Source of the DNA: Plicaturopsis crispa FD-325 SS-3
Lineage: Eukaryota > Basidiomycota > Agaricomycetes > Amylocorticiales > Amylocorticiaceae
NCBI GenBank assembly: GCA_000827205.1
Contig: KN832573.1
Location: 219,610-283,609 of the forward strand
Length of the DNA: 64,000 nucleotides
Direction: 5' to 3'
Position numbers and translations under genes: made by a program. How positions within the stretch are numbered: the stretch's first letter is position 1; each line of letters begins with the position of its first letter. The notes beneath the pieces were generated by a model. The model had not been told where the DNA came from and searched no databases. It saw nothing but the letters and a program-made list of their open reading frames with translations. Of the stretch, positions 1 through 10,883 are shown one piece after another.

Positions 1-64
1 TTTGTATGTCCCAATGGCCCGATAAATATAATCCTTCCATTTCCTGACGATCTTCCTTCGGCAG

Positions 65-1251
65 GTTACATTGTTCCCGCTCGGCGGGCACAAATGGATT
101 GCCATGGATTACGGTGGACCTGAAGTCGAGGACGAAGAAATCCGAGAGGAACTACGTCTAAAGCAGAAGGCCATTCTGAACTGGCCGATGAAGTTTATTC
201 GACGTACCCGCCACCGTTCACAGGGTAAAGAATTCCCAGAACCCAAGGACATCGAAACTCCCATCCGCGATGAAAAATCGGGGAACTCGAGTGACGGCGC
301 CGGCATGTGCCAGAGCTCAGCAATGTGCTACGAGGCGTCGTCCCCCCTGCCCTCCCCTGCCCAGTTTGCCATGAACGGGCGGAAACACGTCTCCTTCTAC
401 GCCGACGGCGCAACCACCGCTGTCCCCACAGAAGTCATGCACTCCCAGGTCTGCTCCCCCGCTGCTACCGACGTCGCCGCCTCCCGCATGGTCTCCCCCA
501 CCGCCTCCGTAACCCATGTCGGTGACACCCTCCCACAAACCACTCTTCTCGCGTTGCACACCGTGTCCTCCCCGGCACCGCTGTCCCCGGCGCCGCGCAC
601 GCGCCTGGGCAGCGCGCTCGCGCTGCTGCGGACGTTCGTCGTGTCCCTCGTGCAGCCCGCGTCGAGCTCTATCATCCTCGCGTTCCCGATCGCGCTCGTG
701 CCGACGCTGAAGGCGTTATTCGTCGCGGACGTGCCGGGCACGCACATCCCGAACGCGCCGGACGGGCAGCCGCCGCTCGCGTTCGTCATGGACACGACGC
801 AGTTCATCGGCGCGGCGTCCGTCCCGCTGGGGCTCGTACTCCTCGGTTCGGCGCTCGCGCGCCTGAACGTCCCGCGAAACCAGTGGGGCTCGCTGCCGCT
901 CGGCGCGATCTCGGCGCTTGCCGTCGGGAAGACACTGATCATGCCGGTATTGGGTGTGCTCATCTGCGAGGGCCTGGTCAAGGTTGGGGTGATTGATGTG
1001 GAGGATAAAGTGCTGCGTTTCGTGTGCATGTGGGTGCTTTCACCGGGTGTCTCGGAATGTGCTCGCTAACGTTCTTTCACGGTAGATTTTTCTCGTGCTT
1101 GCCAACTGCCACCACACAGGTCTTCCTGACGCAGGTGTACTCGGGCACTGGCAGCGCCGAGCACCTTTCCGCCTTCCTCATCCCGCAGTATATCCTCATG
1201 TTTATCTCCATGGTCGCGTTGACAGCGTACACCCTTCAGTTGTTATTCTAG
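65..1251 (+). CDS. Auxin-efflux-carrier-like membrane transport protein (3' part)
   Basis: This is the C-terminal part of a membrane transporter of the auxin efflux carrier family (ECM3/PIN-like in fungi). The window opens inside an intron that ends at 64 (ttcggcag). The first visible exon runs 65-1029, then a 56-bp intron 1030-1085, then a last exon 1086-1251 ending in stop. After a low-complexity Ser/Pro/Thr cytosolic loop come hydrophobic segments typical of the C-terminal helical half, including SSSIILAFPIALVPTLKALF, a stretch around FIGAASVPLGLVLLGSALAR and a last helix around LIPQYILMFISMVALTAY. In this family the long middle loop separates two helical bundles of about five helices each. 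Family identity is by recognition of the C-terminal block; the transported substrate is unknown. The N-terminal half lies outside the window. Confidence 0.85.
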
Positions 1252-1475
1252 TTGTTCTCTGGGACTTTGGATGGAGGCCGCTAGTAACGATATTCACGAT
1301 CTCGACGACATTGATGTTGGACAGGTTCTTATTCAGTTTCATATACACTTACTTAGACGGCCATTTATAGTCGTACACATAGAATTCGTGCTAGGTCATA
1401 TTAGATCATAAGCCCTAGATATACATGCATGTCCCGCCGCCCTGCTCCCAATCGCGTATCCTGTCGTGTTCTTCA

Positions 1476-2483
1476 TTAACAATTTTCTTTGTCCCATTTC
1501 TCTGCGACGGCGTCGCCAGCCTCCGGGCCCAAAAGCTCAAGCGTCTTCATCCGGGAGGCCCAGCGCGCACGGCGGTCGATCTTCAGCGCGTCCGCGCACC
1601 CCATAACTGGACTGGCAGGCGGGCTGAACACATCCGCGACAGCAGCGGTCGCCTCCGGCCCCAAAATCTGCAGGGTCTTGCGCGCGCGCCGCTGGAGCCT
1701 GAGGTGCTCCGGCACCTCGGGGACGGGGCTGTGTGGCGTGGCGGGCTCTATCGGCGCGGGCGTCGGCAGCGGGGTGAGCGCGTCCTCGATGGCGGCGGTG
1801 GCCTCGGGCCCGAGCAGCTGCAGCGTCTTCATGCGGGAGGCGGCTTTCGTGCGGCGCAGACTCCGGGGCGAGGACGGGCTAAGCGGGCTGCCTGGCGGGC
1901 TGAAGGAGTCTGCGACGGCGATGGATGCCTCGGGCCCCAGGATCTGCAGCGTCTTGTTCTTCGATGCCTGTCTGTTGCGCGTCTGGCGGAGGTCTGACAT
2001 TGATTTGGTGGTGGTCGGGCTGGTCGGCTCCTCGAAGGTGACAGTGAACGTCGGGCTGGCCCCGGGCGCGCCGAATGGATCGGTGAACTCGACGCCGACC
2101 TCCTTGTCCAGTGCGTAGAACGCGACCTCGGGGTCGTCCCAGTGAATATCTTTCGCGTGCGCCGGGCCCTGGCGCGCGGTGTGCTGGCTGAAGCGGACGC
2201 TGGCGCGAACGAACTCGCGGAGGCGCTCCTGGTCGTTCTCGCTGTGCCGGCCCAGCAGTGCGGTGCGCTCCCCGTGCGGCGCCACTGCCTGGCGCCGGAG
2301 GAGCGGCTTGAAGAGGTTGCCGAAGAATTTCTTGGCGGCGTTGTCGGATGAGGTGGTCGCGTCGCTCGCGCGGTGGGGGAAGCCATCCTCCGGGCGCGGG
2401 CTCAGGTCCAGGAAGCTAGAAGACATGCCAGATGCCTCGTAGTCGGGGGAGTTTTCGATGCGCGGGGAGAGAGCAAGAGACAT
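1476..2483 (-). CDS. Uncharacterised protein with four KTLQ(I/L)LGPEA repeats
   Basis: Single-exon gene of 335 aa. I do not recognise a named family. The C-terminal half carries four spaced copies of a motif reading KTLQILGPEA, KTLQLLGPEA, KTLQILGPEA and KTLELLGPEA. Three are followed by an acidic/hydrophobic stretch and Ser-Pro steps (FSPPGSP, LTPLPTP, FSPPASP). The N-terminal half is charged and includes an FGNLFKPLLRRQ segment and a region with EFVRASVRFSQ. No signal peptide or membrane segment is visible. The start at 2483 (MSLALSP) is preferred over the longer frame to 2591 because a TATA-like box on the same strand at 2590-2597 would overlap that longer start. The repeats may be short linear binding motifs; this is inference. 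Its stop lies about 225 bp from the converging carrier gene. Confidence 0.7.
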   Translation of the reverse strand: MSLALSPRIENSPDYEASGMSSSFLDLSPRPEDGFPHRASDATTSSDNAAKKFFGNLFKPLLRRQAVAPHGERTALLGRHSENDQERLREFVRASVRFSQHTARQGPAHAKDIHWDDPEVAFYALDKEVGVEFTDPFGAPGASPTFTVTFEEPTSPTTTKSMSDLRQTRNRQASKNKTLQILGPEASIAVADSFSPPGSPLSPSSPRSLRRTKAASRMKTLQLLGPEATAAIEDALTPLPTPAPIEPATPHSPVPEVPEHLRLQRRARKTLQILGPEATAAVADVFSPPASPVMGCADALKIDRRARWASRMKTLELLGPEAGDAVAEKWDKENC

Positions 2484-2589
2484 TTTCTTCAGTTTTCTTG
2501 GGATTATTAGGTGGATGGGCGGGGGGTTTTGGTTGTACAGAGGATGTGGGGCGTGTGTCGATGTCTTGCCCCAGGTCATCGGAGGCTGC

Positions 2590-2597
2590 ATTTTATA
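2590..2597 (-). promoter_or_regulatory. TATA-like box of the LGPEA-repeat gene
   Basis: TATAAAAT on the minus strand about 107 bp upstream of the preferred start at 2483. It argues against use of the in-frame start at 2591. Confidence 0.45.
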
Positions 2598-4395
2598 GGC
2601 GACCGACGATGGTGCCCCGCGTTCGGTGGGTGGCCGCTCAGGGTCGCACTGTCACACAATTGCTAAAGGGTGGCCTGCGAATCGAGCCGCAATCCTATTG
2701 TCTATTGTTCATTAGCGCAACTTCGTGTGGACAGGACCTGCCTTTACGGCATTGTGTAGGATCTTGGCCTGGCGTTGGCCGGACGCATTGGCCAGCTGTT
2801 TTGGCAGTTGCTGAACGGCTGGCAGCCTTGATTCAAACCTACTCCCGATCCCATTAGCGTTTTCAATCTTTCTACCTATAATGCTTACCATGCCTACAGT
2901 CATAGCCGATGCTTCAATTGCACTGCTCGAGGCTAGCGTTCGAAGGACCACAAAAGTCGGGTGAAAGCAGGAAGCAAGTCACACAACGCTCTGCAGCACT
3001 ATAGCCGCCACATTTGCCGCCACAGGACACATCGTCCGGCAATCGTCCGGCGTCGGCCAACGTTGCATCGTACAACGACTTGAACTCGTACAACGCGCGC
3101 CCACTCTTCTTGTTCGGATATTCATCGATATCCCCATTTCTACTTGGAAGGGCACCGTTTCACTGCTAATAGACAGGTGGCCGGTATAACCACTTGTTCC
3201 TCAGCAAATCACGAGAATGGATCCTATAAGGTCGTGTCCGTGACCGGTACACTGCCCAACGTCGCACGTTATTGCGTGCTCGACTCGTTGACGTGTCCTC
3301 GTTTTTCTCAGCGAGCATTTGGTGAGCATAGTCATACGTCGTCTAGCCTACGTTCAGACGCGGGGGGCTTGTCGATAGGTCGATTTTCAATCGGAGCTTA
3401 AACCACTTGTAATCGAATCGTAATCAAATTGTGACTTGGCTACATCTGAGTTTGAATTATCACTAAATTTTTGAAGCCTTATCAACAAATTTTCACTGAT
3501 CTTCATTTACGCGTCAGTGCTGATACTGAGCGACGTTTTGTCGACGACGACGGACTTTACACACACTCTTCCTAAGTTTCTTGCCCTCGCCCTCCTCTGA
3601 GGCCGTCCTATCGATTTCCCACCAAGTCCGTCAACGTCTAGCCGCATCCTTTCGCCGTATGCTTGCATTACACGCCTTCGGGGCCCTCAATTTGGATATC
3701 TTCGCATTCCTCGCATAGGCGCGTTTACAGATCGTACGGCGTGAAGTGAGTAGATCACCTGCAGTTGTCCGCAGCGCCGTCGTTTGCTGAGCCGCTTTAC
3801 ACCAGTGCGTCGGGGCCGTCCAGCACAACATAACGGTACGATTATTCGGCTCATCTATTACAGATCAACATTAATCCTCTTTCCATGATGCCTTGTATTC
3901 TCATATAAAGCGCCCCACGAGTCTCGCAGACTCTTTTAAGGTCGTCTTTCTGGATACATGCTGTACATATACGCTGGCAGGAATTTTAAGTCAAGGTTAC
4001 AGAGGACAAAGCACGCATAGGCTGCTTTTCTGCTGCTAAAAGCGTACTAAATTGGGTATATCCATAGTAATGTTATTCTGTTTGTGCTCAGAGATGAATA
4101 CAATATGTTTTTGGCTGTGGAATGAGTGCTACAACACCGCGTAGAGAATTGCGACGAGGACGCGACGAGGACGCGTTCGGTATCGCACGTGATATGCCGA
4201 GCTTCGGCTGATGGACCTATTGACAAGACCCCCCTTATAGAAAGCAGACGTCAGACAAGAATATCCGAGCCCGTGAGGTTGAATGAATTGTCTCGTCTGC
4301 ACAGGGAGACTAACGTCGTCCGAGTCGGTGGAAGAAGCTAACGCCTTGTTTTAAGAGCGGAGGGACGAAATGACAGTCAGGTCACCACCGGCACC
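2598..4395. other. Intergenic region without a supportable gene
   Basis: About 1.8 kb between divergent genes. Open frames here are short (under 90 codons apart from one of 141 codons that overlaps the neighbouring gene's leader) and show no family resemblance or splice-linked continuation. A small direct repeat of an 11-base unit (cgacgaggacg, twice) lies near 4141-4165. It should hold the promoters of both neighbours. Confidence 0.5.
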
Positions 4396-6427
4396 ATGTC
4401 CTCGTCGACCTCAGCACAAGCGCTCCAGGACTGGCACCCTGGTGAAAAAGCCGTCCAAAGCATGATGAACCTCCCCAGTCACGTTCCTCTCGCTGCCGTC
4501 GTCAACAGGCTCCCTGAGCAGCACCGGGTTTTCCACACCTCGCGTTTGTATTTTCTGCCCGTGACTACTCTAGACGATCAAGGCAGGCCGTGGGCATCCC
4601 TGCTCGCCGCCCCAAATGGCGACCGGGGCTTTATCAATAGCCCCTCTGATAAAATCCTGGAGATCGAGGCGAGGGTGTGGGACGGAGACCCAATCGTCGA
4701 CAATCTACGCGGCTTCACGAGGCGAAAAAACGTGCTTGTGAGCGGTGTAGGTGTTGAAACTTCCACTCGCAGAAGAAATAAATTTGGCGGCCATGTTTCC
4801 GATGCATCGATACGCGGAAAACACCTCTCGCTGCAGTTGACCGTCAATCAGGCTTTAGGGTGAGCTTCCCGCTAGGCAAGAAATGCCTGCTCCGTCTCAT
4901 CGTTGCTTGCAGAAATTGCCCAAAATACATTAACGTTCGCACGCTCACACCCTTCCCTGAGACGTCGCCTCGTCTCATTCATCGCAACTTGGACATGTCT
5001 TCTGAACAACGACTACCAGACGACCTGATCGAATTCATACATGCAGCCGATACTGCATATCTCGCAACCTCATACGTAGCCCGACCAGAAGACGCGGTAA
5101 AATGCCCTTCTCATGTTGGCACCAATCATCGCGGCGGACGCCCCGGCTTCATACGCGTGCTCCCAACGGACGGCCGCACCCTCGTCATCCCCGATTATGC
5201 TGGTGCGACCTCAATTACCTGCAATTACAGTCCATTTCACTCACCGGTCGCGCAGGAAACAGGATCATGAGCTCCCTTGGGAACATCCATGTCACCCCTC
5301 TTGCGGGCCTCGTCTTCCCCTCGTTCACAACGGGCTCCATTTTGTATATCACTGGCACAGCTGAAACTCTCTTCGGGAGCGCAGCGCAGTCGCTAATGCC
5401 CTCCATGAACGTCGTAACAACCATCCGCGCCACAGGCTACGCATTCGTCTCCGCCGCGCTCCCCTTCCGCCAGGCCCCGCACACCGACGTAGAGCCGAGC
5501 CCGTACAGCCCGCCCGTGCACTTCCTCGCCGAAGAGTCGTCGCCTGCTGCATCCGGGGATGACAGCCCCGCGACGCTCGTCCGCGCGCAGATCCATGACG
5601 CGACGCTCGCGACGTACACATTCACCGCCTCCCGCGCCGTGGATGTGCGCCCGGGCCAGAGTGTCGTGCTGGACCTCGGCGAGCTCGTGCGTGTGCGCGC
5701 GCCCGCGCTCCTCGACTGGGCGCACCACACTAGCACGACGCGGGACGACTGCGTGCGGACGTGGACCGTCACCGTCAACCCCACCCGCGCGGACCCCCGC
5801 ACGTTCTCGATCACCACGCGCGTCGTCCGCACTGGGCTCGTCACGCCCCTCCTATACGGAATCGCCGCGTCCCACGCATCCTTCGACGGGAGGGCTGACC
5901 TGTCTGAGCTCGAACTCACCGTGAAGCTGCGTGGGATCGGCGGGGACATTCCTGCGCCGGAACCGATCGCGGCGTGTGACGGCGGGCGGCGGTTGCTGTG
6001 GATGGCGGGCGGGATCGGCGTGACGCCTTTCTTGAGCCTGACGCGCCACGTCGCGGGCCTCGCGGCGCGCACGTACGGCCTGTGGGACGTCGTGCTCGTG
6101 CTGTCGACGCGCGAGCCGGATGTCATGCTCGCGCTGGTCGCGGATGCCCTGCAGGCTGCGGGTGCATCCCCGTCTGGCCTCTCGTACGCCGTGCATCTGT
6201 TCACCCCTTGCGCGGTGTCTGTGCCCTCGCCGCTTCCTGCGTTCGTTGCGCTGCACGTGCATGAGGGGCGTCTGGATGCGCGGGGCGAGTTCTTCGAGAG
6301 GCTCGGTGCAAAGGACCGGGAGCTGCAGATTTGTGGACCGCTGCCATTCGTGCAGACCGCTATGGCGGCGTTGCAGGACGCTGGTGTAGATGCAGAGCAG
6401 GTCAAGAGGGAACGGTTCACTTTTTGA
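4396..6427 (+). CDS. Fused PNPOx-like / FNR-like flavoprotein oxidoreductase
   Basis: Three exons, 4396-4859, 4913-5202 and 5256-6427, with two 53-bp introns, give 641 aa. The N-terminal half matches the FMN-binding split-barrel (pyridoxamine-phosphate-oxidase-like) part of a fungal fusion family: the opening WHPGE, PWASLLAAPNGDRGFI, GNCPKYINVRTLTP across the first splice, and GTNHRGGRPGFIR. The C-terminal half looks like a ferredoxin-reductase-type FAD/NAD(P) module: LDLGELVRVRAPALLDW, the nucleotide-binding start RRLLWMAGGIGVTPFLSL, and a terminal CGPLPFVQTAMAAL block ending in ERFTF. Known relatives are annotated only as FAD-binding oxidoreductases; the physiological electron acceptor is not known. 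GC content rises sharply in the last exon. A 356-codon antisense frame over it is a shadow. Confidence 0.88.
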
Positions 6428-7015
6428 GCAGTGATGCTTTGCGTGTTAACGTTGAACCACGGGATATCCATCCTTCGTGTGTGCATCGTCCTCATACATA
6501 TAGGCAATGATACATTTCGAAACGGTTGAGAGTCTACTCTTCAATCTACATTAGACCGCACGGTATATATGTGACGCGCAACCACGGGGCCCGCTAGCTA
6601 TCCTGCGTACCGCAGCGATGCAGTCAACTGCAGAGGTGGTGGTCGCAAGGACTCACGATGTGCGCAAATGGGGAGATATGGTGGCGCGTTTTATAGCACA
6701 TACTGAGCCTACGGGGTCAATCTACGTCGGTAGATCAGCATTACCATGCAGACGCACCTCAGAATATGCACCGTTTGCACGAGTCACCGCTCATGCCCAC
6801 GACGGATCCTCCGACGGTCGTTCGCTTCGCCCTTCCTCTGTGCTGTATTTCGTCTGTGTTAAGCCACGGGATGACGGGTGGGGTACTACCACTCACTCGC
6901 CCGAGATTTTGTACTGCTGCGTGAACGTGGGGTCACTGCTGTCGCTATCTATCAGCCGCGGCGGTGTACGCGACTTCTGCATCTCGGCGCCTATTGGTTC
7001 AAACTGCGTGTCCAA
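6428..7015. other. Convergent 3' intergenic region
   Basis: Lies between the stop of the flavoprotein gene and the stop of the first DUF6534 gene. Only short unsupported open frames; no repeat or RNA gene seen. Confidence 0.5.
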
Positions 7016-8527
7016 TCAATATGTGGCTCTTGTATGAAAAAAGGCGGATGCGGACTGCACCATGGGGACGGAAGCCGACATGCGCGCGCTTCTCCTTGCT
7101 CGTGAGCGGTTGCCGGAGACCGTATGTTTTTCAATCTCACGAAGGTCAACGCGCGCGTTGAGCCTGGTGTAGCACGCGCTATCAGAACGGCACGACCTCG
7201 CGGGAAGAGAACGGTGTACTCACGAGGCGAGCAGCGAGTTCGAAAATACTGCGCATGTTATTAGATGATGTCCCCGATATTTGAGGGTGATGGCTCACTC
7301 CGAGATATGACAACGTAAAGCGCTATCCACGCATCTGTGGAGGACAGTTGACAGGTAAGTCTGCAGTCATGTCCGCTATGTGCTACAGCTGACCATTTGA
7401 CGCCATTGAGAGGTACTGAACAATGAGGTGTTAGTTATATAGTTGGCATACAGGCACGAGCACGTACACATATAAGCATCGCAAGAGTTGTCAAACTGCA
7501 TACAGATGACGTCGATTGTGGCATGCAGATGAGAATGAAAACCATACCATGTGAGGAGACTCGTTTCTATGTGGCTAGTAAGCTTGGGACATGAGTCACC
7601 GTGGTTTGGGACAAACTTACGGAGCGTCAGCGCGATCAGGCGGTCTATCAATACAACAGTGCTGTTGCACAAGGCGTTCACTTGGTAAGTTCCACCGTCT
7701 GTCCATAAGGCGAAAACGTACTCATTGAATGACTGTGATCTGTTTTTGAGCAGGAAATAGCATAACGAGCCCGAAATGACGATGTCGGCAGCTGCGCCGG
7801 TGGTCAACACCGTGACTATCAGCCACCCGTTTTTCTTCTCGTATGCAACCAGATCGTTCGAGATGATGCCCGTCGTGCTGAGGCCGATGATCGAGAGACA
7901 GCGTAGAAACAGCAGGAACCAGCATACGATAGCAATCCACAGCTTCCGGGATATCTGGTGTAGTCGGTGCGCAAAGAAGGCCTATATTTGAGGCGGGAGG
8001 TGCATAGTACGGTAAGATTTGAGTATTGACCTAGATTGGGGGAACATACTTGAACGACGGGCGTTATTATCCCGCTCAGCAGAGACGATGCAAAGAGGCT
8101 CTTGGGCGGGTAGGCTAGGTTCCGTGTGTTGCCGAAATCGGAGACTGTTATGATATAAAGAGTGTGGGCCACTGCTATGGAATGGCCAAGTTCGAGCGCC
8201 CTGGGAGAAATTCAGCACACAATCCATGTACTCGCACTTTCGAGGGAGTAGATGTACCATATAGATGCCACCTATGTCATCGTGCACAAATGCGTGGACA
8301 CAAGCGTTAGCGTGTTTCGGGGCTCCGTGAAGGACACCGCACCATGACCTTCATCCACCGGGGATCCTCCGCAAAATTGCGATAGTAGATATATGTCTGC
8401 ACGGTGACCATACCTGCGAAACGTCAATGATAGACGTGTTGTCACCAGGAACCACCGTACCGAACAGAAAGATAGATATTAGAATGCCAATCTCCAGAGC
8501 TCCAAGGCTCGCGTCGAAAGCGCCCAT
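7016..8527 (-). CDS. DUF6534-type seven-helix membrane protein, copy 1
   Basis: Multi-exon gene of a large basidiomycete-specific family of predicted seven-helix membrane proteins. Exon 1 is 8461-8527 (MGAFDASLGALEIGILIS), followed by a 47-bp intron 8414-8460. Further pieces read in family order: MVTVQTYIYYRNFAEDPRWM; ALELGHSIAVAHTLYIITV; SLFASSLLSGIITPVVQ; then FFAHRLHQISRKLWIAIVCW and TTGAAADIVISGSLCYFLL. A short exon holds DAWIALYVVISR, and the conserved end reads SNSLLASLNAR joined to VDLREIEKHTV and a basic tail, stop 7016-7018. About seven or eight introns are implied; those in the middle are placed approximately. All pieces stay in frame, so I treat it as a working gene. Function is unknown. 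The copy at 10.9-12.3 kb shares the same exon order. Confidence 0.72.
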
Positions 8528-9405
8528 TGCGAAGAAAAATCAGGGTAGGAACTGAGGTAGAGGATAGCGGAAAGGAATGGAAGAGAGCACTATGCCCCAA
8601 GCCTTACTATGAATGCTCGGGGCAGTGGTGAGAGTCGAAGCTCAGCTCGGAGACCGGACGTCACCATCGCGCCCGAGCCGGCGGCTGGATGGGCGGCATC
8701 CACCGTACTCAACTGGCGTTCGCAGCTTCCAAACGCCTCGTTCCTGATGGATGGTTACGTCGAGAGGCTCGACGCGGAGAAACGCAAAGTTCGAGGGTCG
8801 ATATTCCGCCGACGACCGCTGGACCGCACTAGTATGATGGCGTCCGACATATATACATCGCAAAAGTCTATAACGATAACAAAAGTGAATGTGAAGCGTC
8901 TCGTAGGGCCACTCCCAGTTCAAATACAGCAAGTGAGAGTGACCGAAATAACGCCTCCTGATTGAGAGCTCAATATTCCCTAGCATTAGCAACTCCTCGT
9001 GCGGTGGCAGCAGTCGAACGAGGAGTGAATAAACAGGGACAGTGCGTCGTTCAGACAGACCATTCAATTCAGTGGAGCAGTGCAGACTGAGGCCTGAGGC
9101 CTGAGGCCTGAGGGAGGACTCAGACGACGAGAAAACCAAACGAGTGGGAGATAAATCGATAAAAGTATCGAGATGTTGAAGACCTTGTACATGCAGTCGC
9201 AAGCCGCGTCCATATATACCATCAACTCCAAACAACACCAAACAAGCCCTCGACCTCAGAGGACCGACCTCTCCGACCTCCTACTCCTGTCCTAGTGTCC
9301 TCCTCCATCAGTTTTTGCTGAATTTCAGTGTTTGTTGTATTCCCTTCGCCATTGACATTGAACGCAGTCCCGGAATTTACTACTTCGTCTGCTGCCCACA
9401 TCAAC
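8528..9405. other. Intergenic region with a short tandem repeat
   Basis: Between the DUF6534 start and the GST stop. It holds just over three tandem copies of a 7-bp unit (aggcctg) near 9088-9111. A 199-codon minus-strand frame crosses it but shows no family signature and is not called. Confidence 0.45.
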
Positions 9406-10149
9406 TCATGGAGGTCTCGCGCCAGCAGATAATGTACCCGGGGTAGTTGCTTTGACAGCCTCCAAACCCTCCATCCTCGCCAGCCAGCCCCGCATCCTCT
9501 CGCTAAGTACCTCGCCCTCCGGTATTGCCTGCAGGTCCGCCAATAGCGGGAACAAATAGAAATCTGCCCAGCTCAGCTTCTCCCCGAAAACGTAGCCCTC
9601 GGGGGCCATGAGCGATTCCGCGACCGCCAGGAAATTCTTGAGCTCCGCCACCCCGTCCTGGATCTGCCCCCGTATCTCTGCGTCGGATAACACACCCTCA
9701 TCGGTCGCCGCGACGCGCTTTTTCACCACGCCCACTTCGACGGCCGGGAATCCTGCGTGACGCGCATTCCAGTCAGTACATCGTCACGGATGTTGGGAGC
9801 AAGATGGCACACCGAACGACGCCGTCAAACTAACAAACTCCCACATCTTCTCGGCGAGCGGCGCGCCCCCGTCCCCGTCCGCGATCTGTAGGCTGGGCTC
9901 CGGCGCGATCCTGTCGAGATAGCGCACGATCGCCTGCGTCTCGCACAGCGCCACGTCCCGCGCACCGTCACGGTGGACGATGAGGCTGGGCAGGAACCCG
10001 AACGGGTGGCCCGTGCGCGCGGCGTCCGTGTGGAATAGCGCGCGGGTCTGCTCGAAAGGCAGGTTCTTGTGGTGCATGCCCAGGGTGACGGTGCGCGTGA
10101 ACGTCGAGAACGGCGTTCCGATGATGGTGTACTTTGGGTGGGTGGACAT
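9406..10149 (-). CDS. Glutathione S-transferase-like protein
   Basis: Two exons, 9813-10149 and 9406-9752, split by a 60-bp intron, give 227 aa, the usual cytosolic GST length. The N-terminal thioredoxin-fold domain begins YTIIGTPFSTFTRTVTLGMH and ends with the glutathione-contact type motif CETQAIVRYLDRI. The C-terminal helical domain follows after residue ~110, with YVFGEKLSWADFYLFPLLAD, the conserved N-capping region of GST-C domains. It should conjugate glutathione to electrophiles or act as a peroxidase in the cytosol. The early TPFSTFTRT stretch may supply the catalytic Ser/Thr; this is inference. A TATA-like box sits 87 bp upstream. A MITE inserted about 385 bp upstream of the start. 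Confidence 0.88.
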
Positions 10150-10235
10150 CCTGGGCGGCGAGGTGCTGGGCGTGTGGGAGCAGGTCGTGCGTGCGTGCGA
10201 CCTGCGTTCTGAGTTTGCTTAGCGCTTTGACCGGA

Positions 10236-10243
10236 TACTTATA
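10236..10243 (-). promoter_or_regulatory. TATA-like box of the GST gene
   Basis: TATAAGTA on the minus strand, about 87 bp upstream of the GST start codon at 10149. Confidence 0.5.
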
Positions 10244-10533
10244 CCATCGCCTCAGTTTCCGAAGTCCTTGAGCGTCAGTGTCTGAATCAGCGTCTCATGA
10301 CCAGGGATTGTGACGTTGACACCTCCGTTTCGGTAGGTTTCCCCATTGCGACTTCGTCGACAATAGCTGTTCGACATGATTATCGTCCATGCTCGCATTG
10401 CTCACAGTATCTATATGCTTTCGAGATTTTCAAGCTGTGGCATGTAGTTTCACATTAAGTGGACCACTAGTACTGATGCGGACGATTCGTGGGTATGTAT
10501 ATACCGTAGTGAGCAGTCTGCATACCCACTGTA

Positions 10534-10789
10534 CTATCCCTTTGTGTATGGAAGCAACAGAGAATCTGGCGTGACACTTTTGAACGTCCAAGGTGTTAGC
10601 AACGACACCCCGATTAGTGCGTGACACTTACCATATATAGGCAGCCGAAGGCTGCCGGAGAGAGAAAATTGCTATATACAGCAATAGTCCGTTGAGAAAA
10701 ATGGCCCGTTACGCGTTACATTGGCGATTTTAGCAACACAACGGACCCCGCGTTATGCGTGACCGTTGCTTCCATACACAAAGGGATAG
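10534..10789. mobile_element. MITE with 25-bp perfect inverted repeats and TA target duplication
   Basis: The left end 10534-10558 (ctatccctttgtgtatggaa, then gcaac) is the exact reverse complement of the right end 10765-10789. The dinucleotide TA flanks both ends (10532-10533 and 10790-10791), as expected for Tc1/mariner-type transposition. The 256-bp element has no coding capacity. Inside, two related segments containing TTAGCAAC, a run of CCCCG and GCGTGAC hint at an old internal duplication. It lies between the GST promoter and the 3' end of the second DUF6534 gene. It is non-autonomous; no matching transposase is in the window. Confidence 0.85.
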
Positions 10790-10883
10790 TATGTGTCCCT
10801 CTCTTAACGTGACCCGGTCCCCGGATTCGTTAAGCCCGAAATCCTGGCAGTGAACACCGCGCGCAAGGACTGCGATACACCGC

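Noticed and set aside
2484-2591. Upstream in-frame start giving a 371-aa LGPEA-repeat protein
   Set aside because: Overlaps a TATA-like box and the added residues have no conserved character.
5437-6507. 356-codon frame antisense to the flavoprotein
   Set aside because: Shadow of the GC-rich last exon; the plus strand carries clear reductase motifs.
8642-9241. 199-codon minus-strand frame
   Set aside because: Crosses a simple tandem repeat and lacks any family signature.
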